60,580 nucleotides of DNA from Nitrospirota bacterium (GTDB taxonomy: Bacteria > Nitrospirota > Thermodesulfovibrionia > Thermodesulfovibrionales > SM23-35), in contig JBFMCL010000021.1 of the NCBI GenBank assembly GCA_040754395.1, positions 1 to 60,580 of the forward strand. Reading direction: 5' to 3'. Below are positions 53,347 to 60,580 of this stretch, piece after piece. Every line of letters begins with the position of its first letter. Within the stretch, counting starts at the first letter, position 1. Under the pieces are notes generated by a model that saw only the letters and a list, made by a program, of their open reading frames with translations, searched no databases and had not been told where the DNA came from. Both the position numbers and the translations under genes were made by a program.

Positions 53347-54939
53347 TTACGACGCCTGTTCTTTCGCCATTTTCCTGTTCACGTAGAACTGCTGGGCGAT
53401 ACTGAATATGTTGTTCATGAGCCAGTAGAGGACAAGGCCTGATGCAAAATTCAGGAACAGGAACGTGAAAACGACCGGCATGAGCATCATAATTTTGTTT
53501 TGCGTGGGATCCAGGGTCGTGGGGGTCATTTTCTGCTGAATGACCATCGTGGCTCCCATGAGTATGGGCAGCGGGCCGACTGCAAATCCGCCGATGAGGG
53601 GAATTGCTGCCGGTATATGTCCGAAAAGCGAATCAGGTGCGGCAAGATCTTTTATCCAGAGCATGAAAGGCGCACCTCTGAGTTCGATCGCGATCAGAAG
53701 GATTTTATAAAGGGCAAAGAATACCGGTATCTGCAGAAGGATGGGAAGGCATCCGCCTATCGGATTGACCTTGTGCGTTTTATAAAGCTCCATTGTTTCC
53801 TTCTGCATCCGCTGAGGGTCTTTCTTGTATTTTTCCCTGAGTTCGGCCATTTTAGGCTGAATTTCCTGCATTTTCTTCATGGATTTCTGGCTCTTGTTAA
53901 TCAGCGGAATAAAAGGTATCCGCACAACGGTGGTAAGGAGCACAATCGCCCACCCATAGTTGCCGCTTACCTGGTAGAAGAACTTCAATACCCAAAAGAG
54001 AGGGACGGCAAGTATTGAGAAGAATCCGAAATCGATGATATGTTCCAGCCCGACATTCAGTGTTTTGAGGTAATCATAATCTTTAGGCCCGACATAAAGG
54101 ATAAAACTGTTTGTCCCGGACTTTCCCTGCAATGCGATAACCGGGGAGTCATTCATTTTCCATACCTTCGCCTGTTCAACGGGAGCGAGAGGAACCAGAG
54201 AAGCAAAGAAGTACTTGTCTTCCTGGGCTATCCATCTCAGACCTTCACGATAGCTTTTGGCTTCGCTCAACCCCCCGGAGTCGAATTCAATCCTGTCGCT
54301 TTCTTTGAGAAGAACAGGTCCGACATGTGTAGAGGTATCATGCTTGTCATGTATGCCGATGTCCGTTCCTATGGTTATCCAGTAATCAGGCATTCCGGAA
54401 ACTTCGTCCTTGATGTCAACCCGGTACGTGTCATGATAAAACGTATACGACCTTCTGACTGCAATGCCCTGTTCTGCATATTCGAAAACCAGCGTGCCGG
54501 TCTTGTTGTTGCTGGTAAGGAGCATGTCGCGACCGGTTACCTGGAAATTTTTTTCCGCGAATGCAAAATCGTCCTTTGAGCCTATTCCGAGAGGCGGTTC
54601 TGTGCCGGGCTTTCCGAGCAGCACCACATTCTTGCCTTCCTTGTCCTTGAAATTTTTCAGTTCATAGTATTTTATTGTTCCCCCCATGCTTGTATAGACG
54701 GCTGAATACAGATCGTTTTCGACTTTTATCTCTTTTTCATGCTGCGATAGCTGTATGTCACCGGTCAGGGGAAGCGAGGGAGGCTGTGCAGCAGTTTGCT
54801 GGCGTTCTGCCGGAACCGTCTGCTCATTTCCAGTTGCAGGCGTCTGAGGTTTCTGTGGTTCAGGCGGCATTACGAAAAACTGATATGCAAGGAGAATTAA
54901 AAATGCCAGCGCTACTGCAATAAGTGCTCTGTTTTCCAT
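53347..54939 (-). CDS. yidC: Membrane protein insertase YidC
   Basis: YidC inserts membrane proteins alone or with SecYEG. An N-terminal membrane helix (residues 7-24) is followed by the large periplasmic domain of Gram-negative YidC, then the five-helix insertase core beginning near residue 330 (YGWAIVLLTTVVRIPFIPL, with the conserved Arg in the groove). The loop MQKETMELYKTHKVNPIGGCLP is typical. Length 530 aa. The gene lies three bases downstream of yidD. Confidence 0.96.
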   Translation of the reverse strand: MENRALIAVALAFLILLAYQFFVMPPEPQKPQTPATGNEQTVPAERQQTAAQPPSLPLTGDIQLSQHEKEIKVENDLYSAVYTSMGGTIKYYELKNFKDKEGKNVVLLGKPGTEPPLGIGSKDDFAFAEKNFQVTGRDMLLTSNNKTGTLVFEYAEQGIAVRRSYTFYHDTYRVDIKDEVSGMPDYWITIGTDIGIHDKHDTSTHVGPVLLKESDRIEFDSGGLSEAKSYREGLRWIAQEDKYFFASLVPLAPVEQAKVWKMNDSPVIALQGKSGTNSFILYVGPKDYDYLKTLNVGLEHIIDFGFFSILAVPLFWVLKFFYQVSGNYGWAIVLLTTVVRIPFIPLINKSQKSMKKMQEIQPKMAELREKYKKDPQRMQKETMELYKTHKVNPIGGCLPILLQIPVFFALYKILLIAIELRGAPFMLWIKDLAAPDSLFGHIPAAIPLIGGFAVGPLPILMGATMVIQQKMTPTTLDPTQNKIMMLMPVVFTFLFLNFASGLVLYWLMNNIFSIAQQFYVNRKMAKEQAS

Positions 54940-54941
54940 GT

Positions 54942-55151
54942 CTATTTTACAGGGTCATGTCCGCCTGGGTGAAACGGATGACACCGCAATAACCTCCTGA
55001 ATGAAAGATATGATCCTTTTATGCAGCCATATCTGCTGATTGCATCCATCGAATACTGTGAACATGAGGGAGAAAACCTGCAGCTCGTGGGGAAAAGCGG
55101 CGACAGAAGATATTTATACAGCTTTAAAACTGACAGCAATGCTTTTTTCAT
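54942..55151 (-). CDS. yidD: Membrane protein insertion efficiency factor YidD
   Basis: A 69-aa protein with the family pattern YKYLLSPLFPTSCRFSPSCSQY and RRLLRCHPFHPGGHDPV. YidD aids YidC-dependent insertion. It overlaps the rnpA 3' end by 38 bases in another frame, as is common in this cluster. Confidence 0.95.
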   Translation of the reverse strand: MKKALLSVLKLYKYLLSPLFPTSCRFSPSCSQYSMDAISRYGCIKGSYLSFRRLLRCHPFHPGGHDPVK

Positions 55152-55482
55152 GCATGAACCTTGACAAATAATTTTTTATTTCAATAATGAAATCGTCTAG
55201 TCTTCCCTCAACAGAGGACCTCTTCGCAACAATCACAAAGTCGCAGCGGCATGCAGTCCCACCGAGTGCTTTTCTTATGGCCTCTCTCAGAAGTCGTTTT
55301 ATCCTGTTCCTGGTAACCGCTGTGCCGAGTTTTTTCCCAACAGACAGTCCGAGGCGGTTGAAAGCGAGACCGTTCGGTCTGGCATAGATGACGAGATATC
55401 GTGAAGCCAGGTGTTTCCCTTCCCTGAATACCAAATCAAAATCCCGTCGTTTCGTTAAGGAGCGTAAAAGGGCTTCACGCAT
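55114..55482 (-). CDS. rnpA: Ribonuclease P protein component
   Basis: The basic protein subunit of RNase P, 122 aa. The hallmark RNR region is VTRNRIKRLLREAIRK (about residues 57-72). The N-terminus (LTKRRDFDLVFREGKH) and FVIVAKR strand also fit. Its ATG overlaps the last base of the rpmH stop, and it is transcribed with rpmH and yidD. Confidence 0.95.
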   Translation of the reverse strand: MREALLRSLTKRRDFDLVFREGKHLASRYLVIYARPNGLAFNRLGLSVGKKLGTAVTRNRIKRLLREAIRKALGGTACRCDFVIVAKRSSVEGRLDDFIIEIKNYLSRFMHEKSIAVSFKAV

Positions 55483-55622
55483 TAAACAGAGAGTTTTTTG
55501 CGCCCTTTGGCCCTTCTTCTCTTGATAACCTTCTGTCCGCCTGGAGAACTCATCCTTTCGAGAAAGCCGTGAGTCTTTTTCCGCTTTTTTGTGTGTGGAT
55601 GATATGTAGTGTAAGTACCCAT
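55482..55622 (-). CDS. rpmH: Ribosomal protein L34
   Basis: A 46-aa basic protein beginning [20 protein letters not shown] and containing [20 protein letters not shown]. The C-terminal two thirds match L34, while the N-terminus differs from the usual MKRTYQP and is closer to the form [10 protein letters not shown]-like seen in some lineages. It is too short for typical gene lists. ATG at 55622 follows a consensus promoter. It heads the rnpA-yidD-yidC-mnmE operon; dnaA is not next to it. Confidence 0.93.
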   Translation of the reverse strand: MGTYTTYHPHTKKRKKTHGFLERMSSPGGQKVIKRRRAKGRKKLSV

Positions 55623-55636
55623 AATTTTGAACCTAA

Positions 55637-55666
55637 ATTATAGTTTTTCGCGAAAACTAATGTCAA
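55637..55666 (-). promoter_or_regulatory. rpmH operon promoter, near-consensus sigma-70
   Basis: The minus strand reads TTGACA (55661-55666) and TATAAT (55637-55642) with an 18-base spacer. Both hexamers match consensus exactly. Transcription would start near 55630, only about eight bases before the rpmH ATG, so the mRNA leader is very short. Confidence 0.85.
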
Positions 55667-55739
55667 GTCCGGAAAGATGCCGGAACCGAACATCCCTCCG
55701 TCGCTTTACAATTGTCTCTGTCAGATGTTACATTTTTGC

Positions 55740-56123
55740 ATGAAATACGGGGAGAAAAAGATCAGGCAAGCCTCACTGGAGATATGGGATAATCCGAGTC
55801 CTGAGAGGGATTATGAAATACATATCAGTTTTCCGGAATTTACCTGCCTCTGCCCGCGTTCAGGATATCCTGATTTCGCCGCCATTCACATACGCTATAA
55901 GCCGGGAAAGCGCATTGTGGAACTGAAATCGCTGAAACTGTATCTGAATGCATTCCGTGATACACACATCTCGCATGAGGCAGCTACAAACAGGATTTAC
56001 GAAGAACTTGAAAAGAGACTGAAGCCGAAATTCCTTGAAGTAACAGGGGATTTTAACCCGCGGGGGAATGTAAAGACGCTCGTAAAGGTCTGCTCTGATC
56101 AGCAGCCGAAGGCAAAACGCTAG
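55740..56123 (+). CDS. queF: NADPH-dependent preQ0 reductase QueF
   Basis: QueF reduces the nitrile of 7-cyano-7-deazaguanine to preQ1 for queuosine synthesis. [17 protein letters not shown] contains the catalytic Cys (in CLCP) and Asp; [20 protein letters not shown] is the substrate-binding helix with the conserved Glu/Ser/Lys pattern, and GDFNPRGN the C-terminal strand. I prefer ATG at 55740 (127 aa), which gives a normal short N-terminus; the frame is open to 55677. No ribosome binding site decides the start. It is divergent from rpmH. Confidence 0.9.
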   Translation: MKYGEKKIRQASLEIWDNPSPERDYEIHISFPEFTCLCPRSGYPDFAAIHIRYKPGKRIVELKSLKLYLNAFRDTHISHEAATNRIYEELEKRLKPKFLEVTGDFNPRGNVKTLVKVCSDQQPKAKR

Positions 56124-56132
56124 GTTCTGCTT

Positions 56133-56750
56133 TCAGGCTCCCCTTGCCTTTTCGATAAACAGCTGCATTTTATGGTGGTCCTTTTTCCCTTTTTCTGCTT
56201 CAATGCCGCTGCTGACATCTACACCATACGGCCTGACGCGCTGTATGGCCTGATGAATATTGTCCGGCGTGAGCCCTCCCGCAAGAATAATCCTGCCGAA
56301 CTGCTTTGCGTACATTGCAATGTCCCAGTTGAAGATCTGGCCCGTGCCGCCATATACGTTGGGAGTATAAGTATCAAGAAGGAAGGCGGAAACCCTGTCC
56401 CTGAAGTGCACAAGAGGGTCAAGGCTTTCAAGGGACTTAACCCTTATTGCTTTTATCAGCCGCCTTGAAAAATTGCATGCTTCTGGCGGTTCATTGCCAT
56501 GGAGCTGCACAACGTCTATGCCTGCTGCGGATATGGTTTTTTCTATCTGATCAAATGGTTCGTCGACAAAAACCCCGATTGTGGTAACGAATGAGGGGAG
56601 TCTTCTGATGATTTCCGCTGCATCGTCAGGTCTGATATATCGCGGGCTGCCCCGGAAAAAAACGAATCCGACGGCATCAGCTCCGAGATCGACTGCTGCC
56701 ATGGCATCGTCGAGATTCGTGATGCCGCAGATTTTAATTCTGACCTGCAT
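56133..56750 (-). CDS. trpF: Phosphoribosylanthranilate isomerase
   Basis: A TIM-barrel enzyme of tryptophan synthesis, 205 aa. The catalytic Cys lies in IKICGITNLDDA (residue 8 region) and the general acid in LLDTYTPNVYGGTG. The phosphate-binding end is LAGGLTPDNI and VDVSSGIE. It begins 12 bases after trpC, and the two act at successive steps. No other trp genes are in the window. Confidence 0.95.
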   Translation of the reverse strand: MQVRIKICGITNLDDAMAAVDLGADAVGFVFFRGSPRYIRPDDAAEIIRRLPSFVTTIGVFVDEPFDQIEKTISAAGIDVVQLHGNEPPEACNFSRRLIKAIRVKSLESLDPLVHFRDRVSAFLLDTYTPNVYGGTGQIFNWDIAMYAKQFGRIILAGGLTPDNIHQAIQRVRPYGVDVSSGIEAEKGKKDHHKMQLFIEKARGA

Positions 56751-56762
56751 AGCATCATTGTA

Positions 56763-57560
56763 TCATATCTGCGCTGTTTTCCCTGTCAGCAAGTCAATCA
56801 TGCCCGCTATGTCACGGGATTCCATGAAAGACGTGCCGACAAGCATCGCATCAATTCCTGCTTCCCCGAGTGTTCTGACATCCTCCCTTGTTTTTATCCC
56901 GCTCTCCGCCACCACAATCTTATGGGAAGGGATTTCTTTTTTCAGCATGAAGGTGGTGTTGATGTCAATCGCCAGTGTTTTCAGGTTTCTGTTATTGATG
57001 CCGATGATTTTGCAGTCTGTGGAAAGCGCGGTTTCGAGTTCCCGGTAATCATGAATCTCGAAAAGGACTGAAAGCCCGAGTTCTGCCGCAAGATGAAGGT
57101 ATTCCTTCGCCTGGTTCTTATCGAGAATTGCCGCGATCAGCAATATTGCATCCGCACCGTGAGCCCTTGACTCATAGATCTGGTATTCATTAAAAAGGAA
57201 ATCCTTTCTCAGGACAGGTCCGGAGTAGACTTTCCTGGTATCAGAAAGGAAAGAAAGGTTTCCCTGAAAGAAGTGCTCCTCAGTAAGCACAGAAACCGCA
57301 TCTACCGCCTTTTTTTCATATATCCCGGCTATTGAAAGATGGTCGAAATCCCTTCGTATGACCCCTTTCGACGGAGAAGCCTTCTTGATCTCCGCGATGA
57401 GTTTTACCGGCCCCCCGGGGGAACGCATTACCGCTGACATGAAATCCCTCGGTTTTTCATTCTCACGGATCCTGTGTTTCAGCTCGGAAACGGGCTGGCG
57501 GGATCTCACTTTGTTCAGTGCTTCCTTTTTTCTGAAGACAATGTCATCAAGAATTCCCAT
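56763..57560 (-). CDS. trpC: Indole-3-glycerol-phosphate synthase
   Basis: A TIM-barrel enzyme that closes the indole ring, 265 aa. Motifs in order are LIAEIKKASPSKGVIRRDFD (catalytic Lys), VLTEEHFFQG, VLRKDFLFNEYQIYE (catalytic Lys-Asp), GINNRNLKTL and VAESGIKTREDV. All catalytic residues are present. It precedes trpF on the same transcript. Confidence 0.96.
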   Translation of the reverse strand: MGILDDIVFRKKEALNKVRSRQPVSELKHRIRENEKPRDFMSAVMRSPGGPVKLIAEIKKASPSKGVIRRDFDHLSIAGIYEKKAVDAVSVLTEEHFFQGNLSFLSDTRKVYSGPVLRKDFLFNEYQIYESRAHGADAILLIAAILDKNQAKEYLHLAAELGLSVLFEIHDYRELETALSTDCKIIGINNRNLKTLAIDINTTFMLKKEIPSHKIVVAESGIKTREDVRTLGEAGIDAMLVGTSFMESRDIAGMIDLLTGKTAQI

Positions 57561-57618
57561 GCAGGCATTTTATCCAACTGCTGCATATTTTGTAAATTCT
57601 CCGCTTCATTTTTGCTAT

Positions 57619-57728
57619 AATCCTCACAACGATACGGGATCGAATGGCGCCACTCCCTGCAGCGTCCGTTCGTTGCTCACCTGTGGGTGATAACGCTCCG
57701 GCTGATGTCAGGGAAGGACGGAAAAAAG
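57619..57728 (+). ncRNA. Possible structured leader RNA before murJ
   Basis: A GC-rich stretch between trpC and murJ folds with several pairings: GGGA...TCCC near 57634-57656, a hairpin TCACC-TGTG-GGTGA with extended CGTT/AACG arms, and two crossing pairings, CCCTG with CAGGG and CGTCC with GGACG, which together would make a pseudoknot. TAACGCTCCGGCTGATG recalls the 3' half of fluoride (crcB) riboswitches, but the 5' half does not match. The class is not assigned. Confidence 0.35.
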
Positions 57729-57765
57729 AGCAGGCATCGGTGAAAACGAAAAAATACAGGAGTTT

Positions 57766-59352
57766 TTGCTACCGCAGATGACCCCGGGGGATGAAAAAAA
57801 GCGCATCGCAAAGGCCGCGGGGATCATGTCTTTTGCAACCCTGATCAGCCGTATCCTCGGTTACATTAAGGATATGATACTGGCGAATTTTTTTGGGGCG
57901 ACCGGGACAGCCGATACGTTTTTTGTTGCGTTCAGAATCCCGAACCTTCTCAGAGAACTGTTCGCAGAAGGTTCTATGTCCTCCGCATTTATTCCTGTCC
58001 TGACGGAATACCAGACAAAACATGGTCCGGAAAAGGCGAAGCAGCTTGTCAGGATTACCTTTACTTTTATCCTGCTTTTCGTGGGTTCGATCTGCATTCT
58101 CGGGGTTGTCTTTGCTCCCCAGATAGTCGCGGTAATTGCTCCGGGTTTTATCGATACACCGGACAAATTCTCCCTGACAGTGCTCCTTACAAGGGTGATG
58201 TTCCCGTTCCTGTTGTTCATAAGCCTTGCTGCACTTTCCATGGGCGCATTACACGTCAGGCGGACTTTCTTTGTCCCTGCGCTTGCGCCGGCAATGCTGA
58301 ACATCACGATTATCATAGTGGTGGTACTGTTTACAGCACGGATGACAGAGCCGATCCTCGCGGTGGCGATCGGTGTCGCGATAGGAGGATTCGTGCAGTT
58401 TGCGTTTCAGCTCCCGCCCTTTTTCCGGCACGGATACTCATTGAAGCCGGCATATGATTTCAGGCACGAGGGGCTGAGAAGGATGTCGATTCTCATAATG
58501 CCTGCCACGATGGGGATGGCAGTGGCGCAGATAAATATCTTCATCAGCACTATTCTTGCCTCTTTCCTTCCTGAAGGAAGCATCACGTATCTTTATTATT
58601 CGATGCGTCTTGTTCAGTTCCCTGTCGGCATATTCGGAGTGGCGATGGGAATGGCGATACTCCCGGCACTATCGGAGCATGCAGTAAACAGAGACCATGA
58701 CAGGCTGCGGGAAGATTTTTCATTTGCGTTACGGCTGCTTTTTTTCGTAACAGTCCCGGCAATGGCGGGATTGATTGCCCTGAGGGAACCCATAGTCAAT
58801 ATTCTGTTTCAGAGGGGCATGTTTGATTACGCTGCAACCGTAGGGACTGCCCAGGCACTCCTTTTTTACTCAATCGGGATATGGTCGATCGTGGGCGTGA
58901 GGATAGTTACGGCAGGCTTCTATGCCATGCAGGACACAAAGACACCGGTAAAAGTTGCGCTTGTTGCGCTGGCATCCAATGTAATCCTGAGCGTTCTGCT
59001 CATGCATCCGCTCAGGCATAACGGTCTTGCGCTCGCAAACTCACTCGCATCCGGTGTGAACTTTGTCCTTCTTTTTTTCTTTCTGAGAAAGAAGCTGGAA
59101 AGGGTTGATGCGAAACGAATCATTTCGTCTTTTGCGAAAAGCATTCTTTCCGCGTCCGTTATGGGAGTGGCAGGGTGGGCTGTCCTGCGCGGAGAGATGT
59201 GGCAGATACACGGCAATACCCTGCACAAGAGCCTGTACCTGGGCGGGACGATCGCTTTCTGTCTCGTCACATATTTTTGTCTGTGCGCTCTGCTGAAGAG
59301 CGAGGAATTTGCGTATGTCGCCGGGATGTTCAGGCAAAAATTCAGAAAATAA
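57766..59352 (+). CDS. murJ: Lipid II flippase MurJ (MviN)
   Basis: MurJ moves peptidoglycan precursor lipid II across the inner membrane. The 528-aa protein has about fourteen membrane helices and the MATE-like family motifs SRILGYIKDMILANFFG, FRIPNLLRELFAEGSMSSAFIPVL and GIFGVAMGMAILPALSEH. The TTG at 57766 lies only three bases after AGGAG and the ATG at 57778 fifteen after it, so the start is uncertain by four codons. It is followed 16 bases later by the MBL-fold gene. Confidence 0.93.
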   Translation: MLPQMTPGDEKKRIAKAAGIMSFATLISRILGYIKDMILANFFGATGTADTFFVAFRIPNLLRELFAEGSMSSAFIPVLTEYQTKHGPEKAKQLVRITFTFILLFVGSICILGVVFAPQIVAVIAPGFIDTPDKFSLTVLLTRVMFPFLLFISLAALSMGALHVRRTFFVPALAPAMLNITIIIVVVLFTARMTEPILAVAIGVAIGGFVQFAFQLPPFFRHGYSLKPAYDFRHEGLRRMSILIMPATMGMAVAQINIFISTILASFLPEGSITYLYYSMRLVQFPVGIFGVAMGMAILPALSEHAVNRDHDRLREDFSFALRLLFFVTVPAMAGLIALREPIVNILFQRGMFDYAATVGTAQALLFYSIGIWSIVGVRIVTAGFYAMQDTKTPVKVALVALASNVILSVLLMHPLRHNGLALANSLASGVNFVLLFFFLRKKLERVDAKRIISSFAKSILSASVMGVAGWAVLRGEMWQIHGNTLHKSLYLGGTIAFCLVTYFCLCALLKSEEFAYVAGMFRQKFRK

Positions 59353-59367
59353 CACAAGGGAGGAAAT

Positions 59368-59991
59368 ATGATAATCCTGAATCTGGTGGTCGGACCTCTG
59401 GAGAACAACTGTTTTATCATAGGAGATGAGAAGTCAAAGGAGTGTTTTATCGTTGACCCGGGAGATGAACCTGAAAGGATCCTTGCCATGGTGGAGGAAA
59501 AAGGACTTACGGTGAAATATATCGTGTGTACCCATGCGCATTTCGACCATATCGCTGCGGTATCGGATATCTGGAATGAAACAAGGGCAGGGATCGTGCT
59601 TCACCGTAATGAACTGGAGATATACAAAAGCGCAAAAGACCATGCCGCAATGTGGGGGTTTGAACTCGACGATCAGCCGGACCCCAGCATTCTTGTTTCC
59701 GAAGGCGATAGTATACAGGTGGGAGGCCTCAGATTCGAGGTACTGCATACGCCTGGACACAGCCCCGGAGGAATCTGCCTTTACGGTGAAGGGGTTCTCA
59801 TTACCGGAGATACGCTTTTTTCAGGTTCTGTGGGAAGAACCGACCTGCACGGAGGGAATATCGGGATGCTCAAAATGTCTTTCAGGCGCCTGATGGCATT
59901 GCCTGATGAGATTAGGGTGCTCCCGGGACACGGACCTGAGACAACTATCGGAAAAGAGAAAGTTGACAATTTCTTTTCATCTGAAATATAA
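59368..59991 (+). CDS. MBL-fold metallo-hydrolase (glyoxalase II-like)
   Basis: A 207-aa metallo-beta-lactamase-fold enzyme with the zinc motif THAHFDH (about residues 53-59), a His in TPGHSPGG, an Asp in ITGDTLF and a final His in VLPGHGPET. It resembles small glyoxalase II-like hydrolases of anaerobes that cleave thioesters; the true substrate is not known. GGAGG precedes the ATG. It follows murJ by 16 bases, so the two may be cotranscribed. Confidence 0.88.
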   Translation: MIILNLVVGPLENNCFIIGDEKSKECFIVDPGDEPERILAMVEEKGLTVKYIVCTHAHFDHIAAVSDIWNETRAGIVLHRNELEIYKSAKDHAAMWGFELDDQPDPSILVSEGDSIQVGGLRFEVLHTPGHSPGGICLYGEGVLITGDTLFSGSVGRTDLHGGNIGMLKMSFRRLMALPDEIRVLPGHGPETTIGKEKVDNFFSSEI

Positions 59992-60107
59992 TACATTTTC
60001 CTGTGAAGGAGAGATAGGATTTCTTGAAAAGAAGAGATATCATGTATTTTTAGCCGAATTTGGAATTTTATCAGTTCTATTCAGCTATAATCGCCGATAT
60101 TTCCCTA

Positions 60108-60135
60108 TTGACTAACTTTTCAAAAATGATATGCT
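60108..60135 (+). promoter_or_regulatory. Probable rRNA operon promoter
   Basis: TTGACT (60108-60113) and TATGCT (60130-60135) lie 16 bases apart, about 320 bases before 16S. The AT-rich stretch before it could be an UP element. It is the strongest promoter-like pair between the MBL gene and 16S. Confidence 0.6.
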
Positions 60136-60165
60136 AATATCAGATGAACGATAAAGAGTCTGAAA

Positions 60166-60234
60166 TGGTCTGACGAGACCAGGTAGTTCTTTGATAAAGG
60201 AAGGCTATACTACTTGGTATGGCCTTTATTTTTC
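60166..60234 (+). promoter_or_regulatory. Attenuator-like leader: alternative hairpins and intrinsic terminator
   Basis: About 25 bases after the promoter start site comes a hairpin TGGTCT-GACG-AGACCA. ACCAGGTAGT (60178-60187) can then pair with ACTACTTGGT (60209-60218). The second arm is also needed by a terminator hairpin AAGGCTATAC/GGTATGGCCTT (60201-60225) followed by TATTTTTCT. The two folds exclude each other, as in an attenuator or riboswitch platform, or the segment may be a separate short RNA of about 90 bases. Confidence 0.5.
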
Positions 60235-60452
60235 TCTGCAAATCCTTGGGGCTAAGGCGAGCTGAGGGAACACACAAAAAGAGGGAGCCGAATACTGATG
60301 TAGTGATGCATGCCCCACAAGCCTGCAAAGGCGAGGGGAAGCCTAAGCATCAGAAACGGTGCCCACGTGAAAAAAGCCTCTGAAGCTCCACCCCAGGGAT
60401 GCAGAGATGTTCTTTGAAAACTAAAAAGTAGGCGTCCAGGTAAGTTTTGAGT

Positions 60453-60580
<128 letters not shown>

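Larger units (their letters stand above)
59992..60452. other. Intergenic: rRNA operon promoter and leader
   Basis: These 461 bases have no gene. They hold the rRNA promoter (60108-60135), an attenuator-like hairpin set (60166-60234), GC-rich leader sequence with several short hairpins, and the TTCTTTGAAAACT-type leader sequence just before 16S. Confidence 0.6.

Noticed and set aside
57619-57728. TPP or fluoride riboswitch before murJ
   Set aside because: Only short pieces resemble either consensus; the required first halves are missing, so no class is assigned.
60166-60200. Hammerhead ribozyme suggested by CTGACGAG in the rRNA leader
   Set aside because: The core needs GAAA after stem II and a cleavage triplet in the right place; the nearby GAAA lies on the wrong side, so the motif is accidental.

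Overview
The window comes from a Gram-negative bacterium. Evidence for this includes a CusCBA-type tripartite metal efflux system with a TolC-family outer-membrane factor, periplasmic lipoproteins, and the order mnmE-yidC-yidD-rnpA-rpmH. The start of a 16S rRNA gene at the right edge, a cytoplasmic four-subunit [NiFe] hydrogenase and many PilZ and DUF2007 genes fit a Nitrospirota-like or Deltaproteobacteria-like anaerobe. This placement is an impression from reading, not a computed one. Chromosomal genes (8.8-28.2 kb and 51.9-60 kb) are visibly GC-richer than two AT-rich accessory blocks (1-8.5 kb and 30.2-51.6 kb).

Region 1 (1-8.6 kb) is the right end of a genomic island. One minus-strand operon carries a Type III-like DNA methyltransferase and helicase-nuclease, followed directly by the DarT/DarG DNA ADP-ribosylation toxin-antitoxin pair. 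The island ends in a 123-bp terminal repeat and a tRNA 3'-end fragment. Region 2 (8.8-28.7 kb) is chromosomal. It holds a frameshifted globin-coupled histidine-kinase-like gene, PilZ proteins, a pentapeptide-repeat protein, a two-component system next to a FixH-like/CusCBA heavy-metal efflux operon, a lipoprotein sugar dehydrogenase, a small Zn-ribbon/cupin/PLD-like operon, and a group-3b-type hydrogenase operon (beta-gamma-delta-alpha) preceded by a perfect 30-bp palindrome.

Region 3 (30.2-51.6 kb) is a complete integrative mobilizable element of about 21.4 kb inserted in tRNA-Leu(CAA). A 41-bp perfect direct repeat (30201-30241 and 51572-51612) marks its ends. From the tRNA inward it carries a tyrosine integrase, an excisionase-like HTH protein, a replication-initiator-like protein, a coupling ATPase, a short HUH relaxase, a MobC-like protein and a probable oriT region, followed by cargo. 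The cargo starts with a nine-gene minus-strand operon that I do not recognise as a described system: a LivK-like lipoprotein, a nucleosidase/phosphorylase-domain fusion, a SAM methyltransferase, a ThiH-like radical SAM enzyme, LivH (frameshifted), LivM, LivG, LivF and a DUF3883 nuclease-like protein. Next come a proteasome/HslV-like Ntn-hydrolase candidate, a HEPN-like protein, a membrane Mrr-type nuclease and a Type II-like restriction-modification pair. The terminal 123-bp sequence is about 96% identical to the end of Region 1, so both islands belong to one family of integrative elements.

Region 4 (51.6-60.6 kb) is core chromosome: a DUF6485 protein, mnmE, yidC, yidD, rnpA, rpmH (with a near-consensus promoter), queF, trpF, trpC, murJ, an MBL-fold hydrolase, and an rRNA promoter with an attenuator-like leader running into the 16S gene.
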